Shown: positions 1-5,640, numbered from the stretch's first letter. The stretch: DNA of 10,705 nucleotides from Gammaproteobacteria bacterium (GCA_015490395.1 WFXX01000322.1:1-10705), one strand, 5' to 3'. A program made the numbers and translations. The notes: a model not told the origin generated them from the sequence alone.

Positions 1-1862
1 CGCCCAAGCGGCGCAGCGACGTGGCCTGGCTGGTGGGCGCCGGTGCTCTGCTGGCGGCCGCGGGCTGGGCTGCAGCGGTGGGGCAGGTGGCCGCGGCTGG
101 CCTGAGCGCGCTGGCTGGCGGGGGCTTGGCCTTAGCCCTCCGGAGCGGGCGGCGGGACGGCCCTCCGGGCGGGGAGGCCGCGCTGCGGCGGGCCCTGCTG
201 GAGCGGGAGGAGCTGCTGCACTCGGTGGTGGCCGCGGCTCCCCTGGTGCTCTTCGCCGTAGACCGGGAGGGCCGGGTCACCTTCGCCGAGGGACACGAGC
301 TGCGCCGCTTGGGCGAGCCCCGGGAGCTCCTGGGGCGGCCGGCCCGGGAGGCCTTCCGCATGGTGCCCGAGGTCCTGAGCGACCTGCAGCAGGCCCTCGA
401 GGGCCGAGCCATCGCCTCTACGCTGCGCATGCGCGGCGTGGTGTACGAGTGCCGCTACATGCCCCTGCGCTCGCCTGCCGGGGAGGTGGTGGGGGCGGTG
501 GGCGTCGCCCTGGACGTCTCCGAGCGTCACCACGCCCAGGAGCGGCTCAACTACCTAGCCTACTACGACGAGCTCACTCGCCTGCCCAACCGGCTCCTGT
601 TCAAGGAGCGGCTGCGCCAGGCCCTGGCCGAGGCTGAGCGCTATGGGCATGGCCTAGCCCTGTTCTTCTTGGACCTGGACGATTTCAAGAAGATCAACGA
701 CACCCTTGGCCATGAGGCCGGCGACCAGCTCCTGCAGGAGGTGGCCCAGCGCTTGCGCCAATGCGTGCGCAAGGCCGACAGCGTGGCCCGCCTGGCCGGC
801 GACGAGTTCACCCTCATCATCTCGCCGGTGCACGACCCGGCGGACGTGACCCGGGTGGCCGGCAAGATCCTGGACCGTTTCGCCGAGCCCTTCGTGATCA
901 TGCAGCGGGAGTTCTTCATCAGCCCCAGCATCGGCATCACCCTCTATCCGGAAGACGGTACGGCCATTGAGCGGCTGCTGAAGAACGCCGACACCGCTAT
1001 GTACCACGCCAAGGCCAAGGGTCGGAACAACTATCAATTCTACTCCCAGGACCTCTCCTTGGAGGCGCACCGGCGTCTGGATCTGGAGCGGCGCCTGCGC
1101 CGGGCCCTGGACCGGGGCGAGCTGGTGCTCCACTACCAGCCGGTGGTCGCGGTGGAGGGCGAGGAGGTCGCGGGACTGGAGGCCCTGCTGCGCTGGGAGG
1201 TGCCGGGGCAGGGCACCTTGATGCCCCGCAGCTTCCTGCCGCTGGCCGAGGAGACCGGCTTCATCGTGCAGCTGGGCCAGTGGGTGCTGGAGCAGGCCTG
1301 CGCCCAGCTGGCTGCCTGGCGCCGGCAGGGCCTGCAGCCTGAGGTCCGCCTGGGAATCAACCTGTCGCTGCGAGAGTTACGCGAGCGGGGCCTGGCCCAG
1401 CGCATACTGACCACCCTGGAGCGGCACGGCATCGCGCCTCGAAGCCTGGAGCTGGAGCTACCCGAGGCCATCTCCGCCTGCAACGACGAGGGGATCCAGC
1501 GTAGCCTGCGCGCCTTGGCGGACGCAGGCTTCCGCTTCAGCCTGGACGACTTCGGCACCGGCTACTCCTCTCTGACCTGTCTGCGTCGCTTGCCCGTGGA
1601 CGGGCTCAAGATCGACCTCAGCTTCGTCCAGGGGCTGGGACGCGATCCGGACCACGAGGCCGTGGTGCGGGCCGCCGTATCCTTAGGCCGGAGCCTGCGG
1701 CTCCGCGTCGTGGCCGAGGGTGTAGAGAACGACATCCAGCGCCGCCTTCTCTTGGCTGCAGGTTGCGAGCTCATCCAGGGCAGGGCGGCCTGCGACGCGC
1801 TCCCGGCAGCGGAGGCCACCGCCTTCCTGGGCTTGCGCCAGGTCCTCCGTCGCCAGGCCTAA
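1..1862 (+). CDS. PAS-GGDEF-EAL cyclic-di-GMP signalling protein (5' partial)
   Basis: Cyclic-di-GMP turnover enzyme at the inner membrane, joining a diguanylate cyclase (GGDEF) and a phosphodiesterase (EAL) domain. Counting from the GTG at 21: hydrophobic membrane segment(s) at about 2-40, PAS sensor at about 62-170, GGDEF at about 175-340, EAL at about 352-605. The cyclase signature reads AGDEF (259-263) instead of GGDEF, and the RxxD inhibitory site is present (RKAD, 250-253). EAL-domain metal and catalytic positions look intact: E387-A-L, N447 in NLS, E482, the DDFGTGYSSL block (509-518), K530, E567 in AEGVE, and Q586-G. The usual KIDRSF is KIDLSF, and the substrate loop after QG is unlike the common QGYxxSRP. 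The frame stays open to the window edge (PKRRSD precedes the GTG) and no Shine-Dalgarno sequence precedes position 21, so the gene probably starts outside the window. Domain calls are firm; the true start and net activity are not known. Confidence 0.93.
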   Translation, partial: PKRRSDVAWLVGAGALLAAAGWAAAVGQVAAAGLSALAGGGLALALRSGRRDGPPGGEAALRRALLEREELLHSVVAAAPLVLFAVDREGRVTFAEGHELRRLGEPRELLGRPAREAFRMVPEVLSDLQQALEGRAIASTLRMRGVVYECRYMPLRSPAGEVVGAVGVALDVSERHHAQERLNYLAYYDELTRLPNRLLFKERLRQALAEAERYGHGLALFFLDLDDFKKINDTLGHEAGDQLLQEVAQRLRQCVRKADSVARLAGDEFTLIISPVHDPADVTRVAGKILDRFAEPFVIMQREFFISPSIGITLYPEDGTAIERLLKNADTAMYHAKAKGRNNYQFYSQDLSLEAHRRLDLERRLRRALDRGELVLHYQPVVAVEGEEVAGLEALLRWEVPGQGTLMPRSFLPLAEETGFIVQLGQWVLEQACAQLAAWRRQGLQPEVRLGINLSLRELRERGLAQRILTTLERHGIAPRSLELELPEAISACNDEGIQRSLRALADAGFRFSLDDFGTGYSSLTCLRRLPVDGLKIDLSFVQGLGRDPDHEAVVRAAVSLGRSLRLRVVAEGVENDIQRRLLLAAGCELIQGRAACDALPAAEATAFLGLRQVLRRQA

Positions 1863-1902
1863 TCCCCGACATCCGGGGCTGGGCGCCCCAGTCGCCCTCG
1901 GC

Positions 1903-1908
1903 TATGCT
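1903..1908 (+). promoter_or_regulatory. Possible -10 box of the tRNA-Ser gene
   Basis: TATGCT lies 10 bases before the first base of the tRNA, which would place a start site within a few bases of its 5' end. No convincing -35 hexamer is seen at the right distance. Read-through from the upstream gene is an alternative, since only 55 bases separate them and the two short GC inverted repeats in between (1864-1878 and 1879-1891) lack a T tract. Confidence 0.25.
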
Positions 1909-1917
1909 GATGGTCAT

Positions 1918-2007
1918 GGAGAGGTGGCTGAGCGGTCGAAAGCGGCGGTCTTGAAAACCGTTGGCGGGATCACCCGCCCGTGGGTTCGAATCCCACCCTC
2001 TCCGCCA
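1918..2007 (+). tRNA. tRNA-Ser (anticodon UGA)
   Basis: A complete class II tRNA folds by eye. Acceptor stem GGAGAGG (1918-1924) pairs with CCTCTCC (1997-2003), followed by discriminator G2004 and an encoded CCA (2005-2007). The anticodon stem is 1945-1949/1957-1961 around loop CTTGAAA, giving anticodon TGA at 1952-1954. The long variable arm (GGCGGG 1963-1968 with CCCGCC 1973-1978) is the serine hallmark. The T arm is GTGGG (1980-1984), TTCGAAT, CCCAC (1992-1996). It reads UCA, UCG and UCU codons. A36-A37-A38 is the context in which MiaA, encoded downstream, isopentenylates A37. The gene is on the same strand as its neighbours. Confidence 0.97.
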
Positions 2008-2030
2008 ACGCTCCATCCCCCCTCTCCCAG

Positions 2031-2051
2031 CTGCGTCCTCCCGCGGGTTTT
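2031..2051 (+). terminator. Weak terminator candidate after tRNA-Ser
   Basis: A short stem, CTGCG (2031-2035) with CGCGG (2042-2046, one G-U pair) around a 6-base loop, is followed by G and four T residues (2048-2051). It is correctly placed about 25 bases past the tRNA 3' end. The stem is short and the T run minimal, so this is only a candidate. Confidence 0.3.
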
Positions 2052-2271
2052 GTAGTCCCTTGGCATCGAGCGGCCTCAGAGAGGCCGGATGCGGGGGCGC
2101 AGGAGGTCGGAACCGGGAACGAGGAGGAGCCCCGGGGCAAAGTGCCGTCAGGACCGCCGACACCACTTGGCGGAGGATCGGTCGGCTCGGGGTGTCCTCT
2201 GAGCGTCTCTGCCGTGATGCCTTCCCAGCCAAGCCCGCTTCGTGGAAAAGGCCACGGCTCGTCCGGGGACT

Positions 2272-2299
2272 TTGTACGATGTACCGTACCTGATGTGAT
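2272..2299 (+). promoter_or_regulatory. Possible promoter with an operator-like dyad
   Basis: TTGTAC (2272-2277), 16 bases, then TGTGAT (2294-2299) preceded by TGA, which fits the extended -10 pattern TGn. Overlapping the -35 box and spacer is a dyad, GTACG-N6-CGTAC (2274-2289), in a locally AT-richer patch. The hexamers are weak (three and four matches to consensus) and no gene starts nearby, so any transcript would be a long leader to the Sel1 gene or a separate RNA. Confidence 0.22.
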
Positions 2300-2368
2300 G
2301 GCCGCCGGCTTCAAGGCTGGCCCGCGGCACCTGCTTAGTCCTCCAGTAAATCCAACGGAAGCAGGAGG

Positions 2369-2406
2369 CCAACCAAGTCAGGCACGCTCCGCGTGCCCAG
2401 CGTTGG
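2369..2406 (+). repeat. Nested inverted repeat (hairpin)
   Basis: An outer pairing of CCAAC (2369-2373) with GTTGG (2402-2406) encloses a perfect 7-bp stem, GGCACGC (2381-2387) with GCGTGCC (2391-2397), around a 3-base loop. No T tract follows, so it does not look like a terminator. Role unknown. Confidence 0.45.
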
Positions 2407-2435
2407 GCGGGCCAGCGACCGGCAGGAGCGGGCCG

Positions 2436-2475
2436 GGGTCCCGCCCCCCGGAGGGGATGCCCTCTGGCGGGTCCC
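2436..2475 (+). repeat. Long imperfect hairpin
   Basis: GGGTCCCGCC (2436-2445) pairs with GGCGGGTCCC (2466-2475) through nine of ten bases (one T-T mismatch). Inside it GAGGG (2451-2455) pairs with CCCTC (2460-2464) around loop GATG, with CCCC (2446-2449) bulged. This is the longest stem in the gap. There is no T run on either side, so a plain intrinsic terminator is unlikely. Role unknown. Confidence 0.5.
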
Positions 2476-2655
2476 ATCCGCTCAAGATCCCAAAGCACCA
2501 CTCCGATGTTAAGAGACGGGCTGACCGGGCGGGAACCGCCTCCTCTGGACAGGGACGATGCCCGAGCCTGGGTGGGAAGATCTTGTTACACGATACCGTC
2601 CTTGCGGGTCTGCTGCTTCGGAGGGGGCTCGCTCTCGCTCGCTGTTCCCTGCCGC

Positions 2656-2683
2656 GGTGCCCTGTCCCCGGGGGACGGGCACC
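2656..2683 (+). repeat. GC hairpin upstream of the Sel1-repeat gene
   Basis: GGTGCCC (2656-2662) pairs with GGGCACC (2677-2683), then after one bulged T, GTCCCC (2664-2669) pairs with GGGGAC (2671-2676); a few central pairs must open to form a loop. It sits about 120 bases before the chosen start codon, so it may lie in that gene's leader. No T tract follows. Confidence 0.45.
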
Positions 2684-2806
2684 GGCCGGCCTTCCCGATC
2701 ATGGAGGCGGACATCCTTGAGAGCCTGGCTGGGAGCGTGGGCCCGGAGCCTAGCCGGCCCGGGGAGGAGAGGGGGCTTCCCCAATGGGAGAGCAAGCCCT
2801 CGGCTG

Positions 2807-4192
2807 ATGACGGGGCTCGTCCTGGGGATGCTGCTCGGCGGCGCCGTGCAGGCGGGGGGTGCGCTGGCCCCGGGCCTGGCGGCCTTCGTGAGCGGGGACC
2901 ATGTTCGCGCGGTGCGCCTGCTGGAGGGCCCGGCCCGGGCTGGAGAGCCTGACGCCGCCTTCCTCCTGGGCGTGATCCGGGAGCGAGGGCTGGCCGGACA
3001 GGCCTCGCCGGTTGCGGCGCAGCGTTGGTACGAGCGGGCTGCCCGGGCGGGGCATGCTGGAGCAGCCACGCGGCTCGGGCTGCTGCATCTGGCTGATGCC
3101 CTGGGCGGGCCGGATGAGGCCGAGGCGGCGCGATGGCTGCGGCAGGCCGCCGAGGCTGGGGACGTGGAGGCCCAGACGGCCCTGGGGCGGCTGCTCTGGA
3201 CGGCGCGTACGCTGCCCCGGGATCTAGAAGCGGCCCGGACCTGGTTGCGCCGGGCGGCCGAGGCGGGCCACGCCCCGGCCCGCTACGAGCTGGGCCGCCT
3301 CCACGAGGCAGCCGGACGCCACCGGGAGGCGGCCCGCCACTACGAGGAGGCTGCGCGAGCGGGTCACGCCTCTGCCCAACACGCCTTGGCCCTGTTGCTG
3401 GATGCTGGCCTTGGCGTGCGACAGGATCCGGTGGCGGCGGTACGATGGTGGCGGCGGGCGGCCGGGCAAGGCTTGCCGGAAGCGCAGCACCACTTGGCCC
3501 GGGCCCTGATCCGGGGGCGGGGGGTGCCTGCCGACCTGTGGGAGGGCGTGCGCTGGCTGCGCCAGGCGGCTGAGGCCGGCTACGCCCAGGCCCAGAACGA
3601 CCTTGGCCTGATGTATCATCGAGGCGAAGGCGTCGAGGAGGACCCGGCACAAGCGGCCCACTGGATTCGGAATGCCGCCGAACAGGGATTGCCGGAGGCC
3701 CAGTTCAACCTAGCGCTGCTCTATGCGAAGGGCCGGGGCGTTCCGCAGGACTGGCAGAAGGCGGTGACCTGGTATCGGGAGGCGGCGGAGCACGGCCATC
3801 CCGGTGCCCAGAACAGCCTGGGCGTGCGCTATGCTCGGGGCGAGGGCGTGCCACGGGACCTAGCCGAGGCCGTCTACTGGCAGGCCAAAGCCGCGCGGCA
3901 GGGCTTTCGGCCGGCCGAGAAGAACCTCCGCCAGCATCTCCATCAACTGAGCCTGCTGGCCGCCGCGGAGGAGGGCCTGCCGGTGCTTCCGGCACCTGAT
4001 CCCAGCGGGGAGGGCAGAGCGGCGCCGCTGCGCCGGCTTGGCAAGGGTACGGTGGTGGCCGTGCTGGAGCGCCAGGGGGGCTGGGCCCGGATCTACGTGC
4101 CCGATGAGCACACCGTGGGCTGGGTCCGCGCCCAGGCCTTGGCGAAGAACCTCCTCACGGAGGTGCTGCGCCGGCGCCTCGCCCGCCGCTGA
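2807..4192 (+). CDS. Exported Sel1-repeat protein with C-terminal SH3-like domain
   Basis: Predicted envelope protein of 461 residues. Residues 1-16 look like a signal peptide (hydrophobic, ending AVQA before GG). About nine Sel1-like alpha-alpha repeats cover 48-374; the last three are closest to the AQxxLGxxYxxGxGVxxDxxxAxxWxxxAAxxG pattern, and the fourth is shortened. Residues about 390-448 resemble a bacterial SH3 domain (KGTVVAVLERQGGWARIYV and VGWVRAQAL). Sel1 repeats are protein-interaction scaffolds and bacterial SH3 domains often bind cell-wall peptides, so a periplasmic adaptor is the likely role; the partner is unknown. The start is uncertain. The frame is open upstream to ATG 2558, but the upstream part is Arg/Gly/Pro-rich and lacks the regular repeats. 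ATG 2807 has GGGAGAG (2786-2792) at a long spacing. TTG 2717, 9 bases after GGAGG (2703-2707), would add charged residues before the hydrophobic core. An intrinsic terminator follows. Confidence 0.85.
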   Translation: MTGLVLGMLLGGAVQAGGALAPGLAAFVSGDHVRAVRLLEGPARAGEPDAAFLLGVIRERGLAGQASPVAAQRWYERAARAGHAGAATRLGLLHLADALGGPDEAEAARWLRQAAEAGDVEAQTALGRLLWTARTLPRDLEAARTWLRRAAEAGHAPARYELGRLHEAAGRHREAARHYEEAARAGHASAQHALALLLDAGLGVRQDPVAAVRWWRRAAGQGLPEAQHHLARALIRGRGVPADLWEGVRWLRQAAEAGYAQAQNDLGLMYHRGEGVEEDPAQAAHWIRNAAEQGLPEAQFNLALLYAKGRGVPQDWQKAVTWYREAAEHGHPGAQNSLGVRYARGEGVPRDLAEAVYWQAKAARQGFRPAEKNLRQHLHQLSLLAAAEEGLPVLPAPDPSGEGRAAPLRRLGKGTVVAVLERQGGWARIYVPDEHTVGWVRAQALAKNLLTEVLRRRLARR

Positions 4193-4241
4193 GCCGCCTG
4201 TCCCAGCGGAACCCTGCTGCCCGATGGACGGTCCTTCCGGG

Positions 4242-4282
4242 ACGAAAGGGGCGTTACCGGCTAGCGGTCGCCCTTTCGTTTT
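4242..4282 (+). terminator. Intrinsic terminator between the Sel1 gene and miaA
   Basis: ACGAAAGGGGCG (4242-4253) pairs with CGCCCTTTCGT (4269-4279) with one bulged G. Inside, ACCG (4256-4259) pairs with CGGT (4265-4268) around a 5-base loop. Four T residues (4279-4282) follow, then CC. It starts about 50 bases after the Sel1 stop codon. The complementary strand has no T run, so it acts on + strand transcription only. Confidence 0.75.
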
Positions 4283-4313
4283 CCTCATAGAAGGGCATGC
4301 TAGCGAGGCGAGG

Positions 4314-5288
4314 ATGGCGGCAGTGGCATCGAGCGTGGACCGCGGAGGCGGCACCGACGCGCTCGTGGCAGTGGCCTTGACAGGTCCCACTGCCAGTGGC
4401 AAGAGCGCCCTGGCCTTGGCGTTGGCGGCGCGCTTCCCCGTGGAGATCGTCAGCGTGGACTCGGCCCAGGTCTATCGGGGGCTGGACATCGGTACGGCAA
4501 AGCCCCCCCCCGAGGTCCGGGCCCGAATCCCCCACCACCTAGTGGACGTCTGCGACCCCGCCGAGCCATATTCAGCGGCCCGCTTCCAGGAGGATGCCCT
4601 GCGGGCCATCCGGGTCATCCGGGCCCGAGGGCGCATCCCCCTGCTGGTAGGGGGCACCATGCTCTACTTTCGGGCCCTGGAGCAGGGTCTCTCCCCGCTG
4701 CCAGCGGCCGATCCCGGGGTACGGGCGGAGCTGGAGTCGGAGGCCCGACGCCGGGGCTGGCCCGCCTTGCACGCGGAGCTGGCCCGGGTGGATCCAGAGG
4801 CCGCGGCCCGCATTCACCCCAACGACCCCCAACGCATCCAGCGCGCCCTTGAGGTCTACCGCCTCACCGGCCGCCCCCTGACGGAGCTGCAGCGCGCCGG
4901 GGTTTGCCGCGGGCGGGTACGGCTGCACAAGGCCGCCGTGGCCCCACCAGGGCGTGAGCGGCTGCGGGCGCGGATTGCGGAGCGCTTTGACTGCATGTTG
5001 AAAGAAGGCCTGGTGGAGGAGGTGGCGCGCCTGCGTGCCCGCGCTGATCTGCACCCGGAGCTCCCGGCCATCAAGGCGGTGGGCTACCGTCAGGTTTGGC
5101 GCCATCTGGCCGGTGAGCTCTCCTACGGCGAGATGCGCGCGCAGGCTATCATGGCGACTTGCCAGCTCGCCAAGCGGCAGCTGACCTGGCTACGGGCTGA
5201 CGGCGCGCTGCGCTGGTTCCAGGGGGAGCCGGAGGCAGTGCTGCCCGCGCTGGCGGCCTGGTTCCGGGAGCTGCCTGGGCTACAATAG
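4314..5288 (+). CDS. miaA: tRNA dimethylallyltransferase (MiaA)
   Basis: Transfers a dimethylallyl group from dimethylallyl diphosphate to N6 of A37 in tRNAs reading UNN codons, the first step toward ms2i6A. The product is 324 residues, normal for the family. Visible signatures: P-loop GPTASGKS (24-31), DSAQVYRGLDIGTAKP (49-64), HHLVD (74-78), VGGTMLYFRAL (112-122), NDPQRIQRALE (170-180), AVGYRQ (255-260), and QLAKRQLTWLR (284-294). The frame is open far upstream into the Sel1 gene, but family alignment and the GAGG at 4305-4308 favour ATG 4314. The usual gammaproteobacterial upstream neighbour, mutL, is absent; a terminator and the Sel1 gene lie there instead. hfq follows after 75 bases. A run of nine C residues encodes Pro64-66. 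Confidence 0.96.
   Translation: MAAVASSVDRGGGTDALVAVALTGPTASGKSALALALAARFPVEIVSVDSAQVYRGLDIGTAKPPPEVRARIPHHLVDVCDPAEPYSAARFQEDALRAIRVIRARGRIPLLVGGTMLYFRALEQGLSPLPAADPGVRAELESEARRRGWPALHAELARVDPEAAARIHPNDPQRIQRALEVYRLTGRPLTELQRAGVCRGRVRLHKAAVAPPGRERLRARIAERFDCMLKEGLVEEVARLRARADLHPELPAIKAVGYRQVWRHLAGELSYGEMRAQAIMATCQLAKRQLTWLRADGALRWFQGEPEAVLPALAAWFRELPGLQ
4503..4511 (+). repeat. C9 homopolymer inside miaA
   Basis: Nine consecutive C residues encode three prolines just after the conserved DIGTAK motif. A one-base slip would destroy everything after the first fifth of MiaA. It is a likely site of replication slippage or sequencing error; in this sequence the frame is intact. Confidence 0.85.
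5281..5286 (+). promoter_or_regulatory. Possible hfq promoter (-10 box TACAAT)
   Basis: TACAAT differs from the sigma70 consensus at one base and overlaps the miaA stop codon, leaving a leader of roughly 70 bases before hfq. No good -35 hexamer is seen 16-18 bases upstream (5257-5264). In E. coli, hfq is also driven by promoters within and after miaA, which makes the position plausible. Confidence 0.4.
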
Positions 5289-5313
5289 GGCCTGGGGTGG
5301 AGGCTCGCGCCCG

Positions 5314-5356
5314 AGGTGCGGTCCCGCATAGGAGAGAACAACCCAGCACCTAGGAG
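5314..5356 (+). promoter_or_regulatory. Possible structured hfq leader next to its ribosome binding site
   Basis: AGGTGC (5314-5319) can pair with GCACCT (5346-5351), directly before the Shine-Dalgarno sequence AGGAG (5352-5356), which stands 7 bases from the hfq ATG. A competing small hairpin, TGCG (5317-5320) with CGCA (5325-5328), shares the 5' arm. The two are mutually exclusive. E. coli Hfq represses its own mRNA through the leader, so such a structure could be regulatory, but this is inference from base pairing alone. Confidence 0.3.
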
Positions 5357-5363
5357 ATCGTCC

Positions 5364-5606
5364 ATGAGCAAGGGGCAGTCGCTACAAGACCCTTTCCTGA
5401 ACACCCTGCGCCGGGAGAAGATCCCGGTGTCCATCTACCTGGTCAATGGCATCAAGCTCCAGGGACAGATCGAATCCTTCGACCAGTTTGCGGTGCTGCT
5501 GAAGAACACCGTCAGCCAAATGGTCTACAAGCACGCCATCTCCACCGTAGTCCCCTCGCGCCCGGTGCGCCTTCACTTTGGGGACGATCCCCAGGGCAAC
5601 GGCTGA
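5364..5606 (+). CDS. hfq: RNA chaperone Hfq
   Basis: Hexameric Sm-like RNA chaperone that pairs small RNAs with mRNAs. The 80-residue product is almost identical to the E. coli core: GQSLQDPFLN (4-13), YLVNGIKLQGQIESFDQF (25-42), and the Sm2 block KNTVSQMVYKHAISTVVPS (47-65). Proximal-face residues Q8, F42, Y55, K56 and H57 are present, as are distal-face Y25, N28, G29 and K31, and the rim has R16-R17-E-K19. The C-terminal tail is short (about 15 residues after S65) and ends DDPQGNG, whereas E. coli has a tail of over 30. The ATG at 5364 is set by AGGAG (5352-5356) and by homology, in preference to an in-frame ATG at 5316. It lies between miaA and hflX as in other gammaproteobacteria. Confidence 0.98.
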   Translation: MSKGQSLQDPFLNTLRREKIPVSIYLVNGIKLQGQIESFDQFAVLLKNTVSQMVYKHAISTVVPSRPVRLHFGDDPQGNG

Positions 5607-5640
5607 TCGGCTCCCGGGCCTCCAACCGGGCGCCGGGATC
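5605..5640 (+). other. Hairpin at the hfq stop codon
   Basis: A long imperfect stem starts within the hfq stop codon: GATC (5605-5608) with GATC (5637-5640), GGC (5609-5611) with GCC (5632-5634), and CCCGG (5613-5617) with CCGGG (5626-5630) around an 8-base loop. No T run follows, so it is not a canonical terminator. It may be an attenuator, an RNA 3'-end stabiliser or a processing site between hfq and hflX. Confidence 0.45.

Larger units (their letters stand above)
2008..2806. other. Long gap without a convincing gene
   Basis: About 800 bases between the tRNA and the start chosen for the Sel1-repeat gene. Several open frames cross it on both strands, but none shows a domain I recognise, and A/T-ending codons are clearly more frequent than in the flanking genes. 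The longest + frame could begin at GTG 2142, 12 bases after GAGGAGGAG (2121-2129), and runs to 2720. It is rich in Pro, Gly and Ser with no recognisable fold, so I do not call it. The minus-strand frame at 2148-2501 is equally unrecognised. The region holds several strong inverted repeats (listed separately; also CGTGG/CCACG at 2241-2256 and GCCGGC/GCTGGC at 2304-2321). No tmRNA, 6S, SRP or RNase P core motif was seen. It could be a long leader, a decayed gene or an unknown RNA. Confidence 0.6.

Noticed and set aside
1864..1891. Two adjacent GC inverted repeats as terminator of the c-di-GMP gene
   Set aside because: The stems are only 5 bp each (CCCCG/CGGGG and CTGGG/CCCAG), and no T run follows either of them.
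1961..2293. Open frames overlapping the tRNA, including minus-strand peptides with GWDSNPR and RVGFEPT
   Set aside because: These peptides are the well-known artefact of translating the complement of tRNA T-arm and acceptor sequence. They overlap a complete tRNA-Ser.
2350..2372. SRP (4.5S) RNA suggested by GGAAGCAG
   Set aside because: Only this octamer matches. The conserved surrounding GGUCAGG...GGAAGGAAGCAGCC core and the long hairpin around it are absent.
2086..2710. CsrB/RsmZ-like RNA, suggested by many GGA triplets in the gap
   Set aside because: The loops of the stems I can draw do not display GGA, and the number of GGA triplets is not far above what a G-rich sequence gives.
2008..2806. 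Integrative element inserted at the tRNA-Ser 3' end
   Set aside because: tRNA-Ser genes are common integration targets, but I found no integrase frame and no second copy of the tRNA 3' end anywhere in the window.
2586..3650. 354-codon minus-strand frame, very Pro/Arg-rich
   Set aside because: It is antisense to the Sel1-repeat gene. Its composition is that of a complement of alanine- and glycine-rich coding sequence, and no domain is visible.
4038..4313. 92-codon N-terminal extension of MiaA overlapping the Sel1 gene
   Set aside because: The extension is out of frame with, and inside, the SH3-coding part of the upstream gene. It crosses the terminator and has no family counterpart.
4376..4381. 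Perfect TTGACA -35 box inside miaA
   Set aside because: It encodes part of the conserved lead-in to the P-loop, and no -10-like hexamer follows at 16-18 bases.
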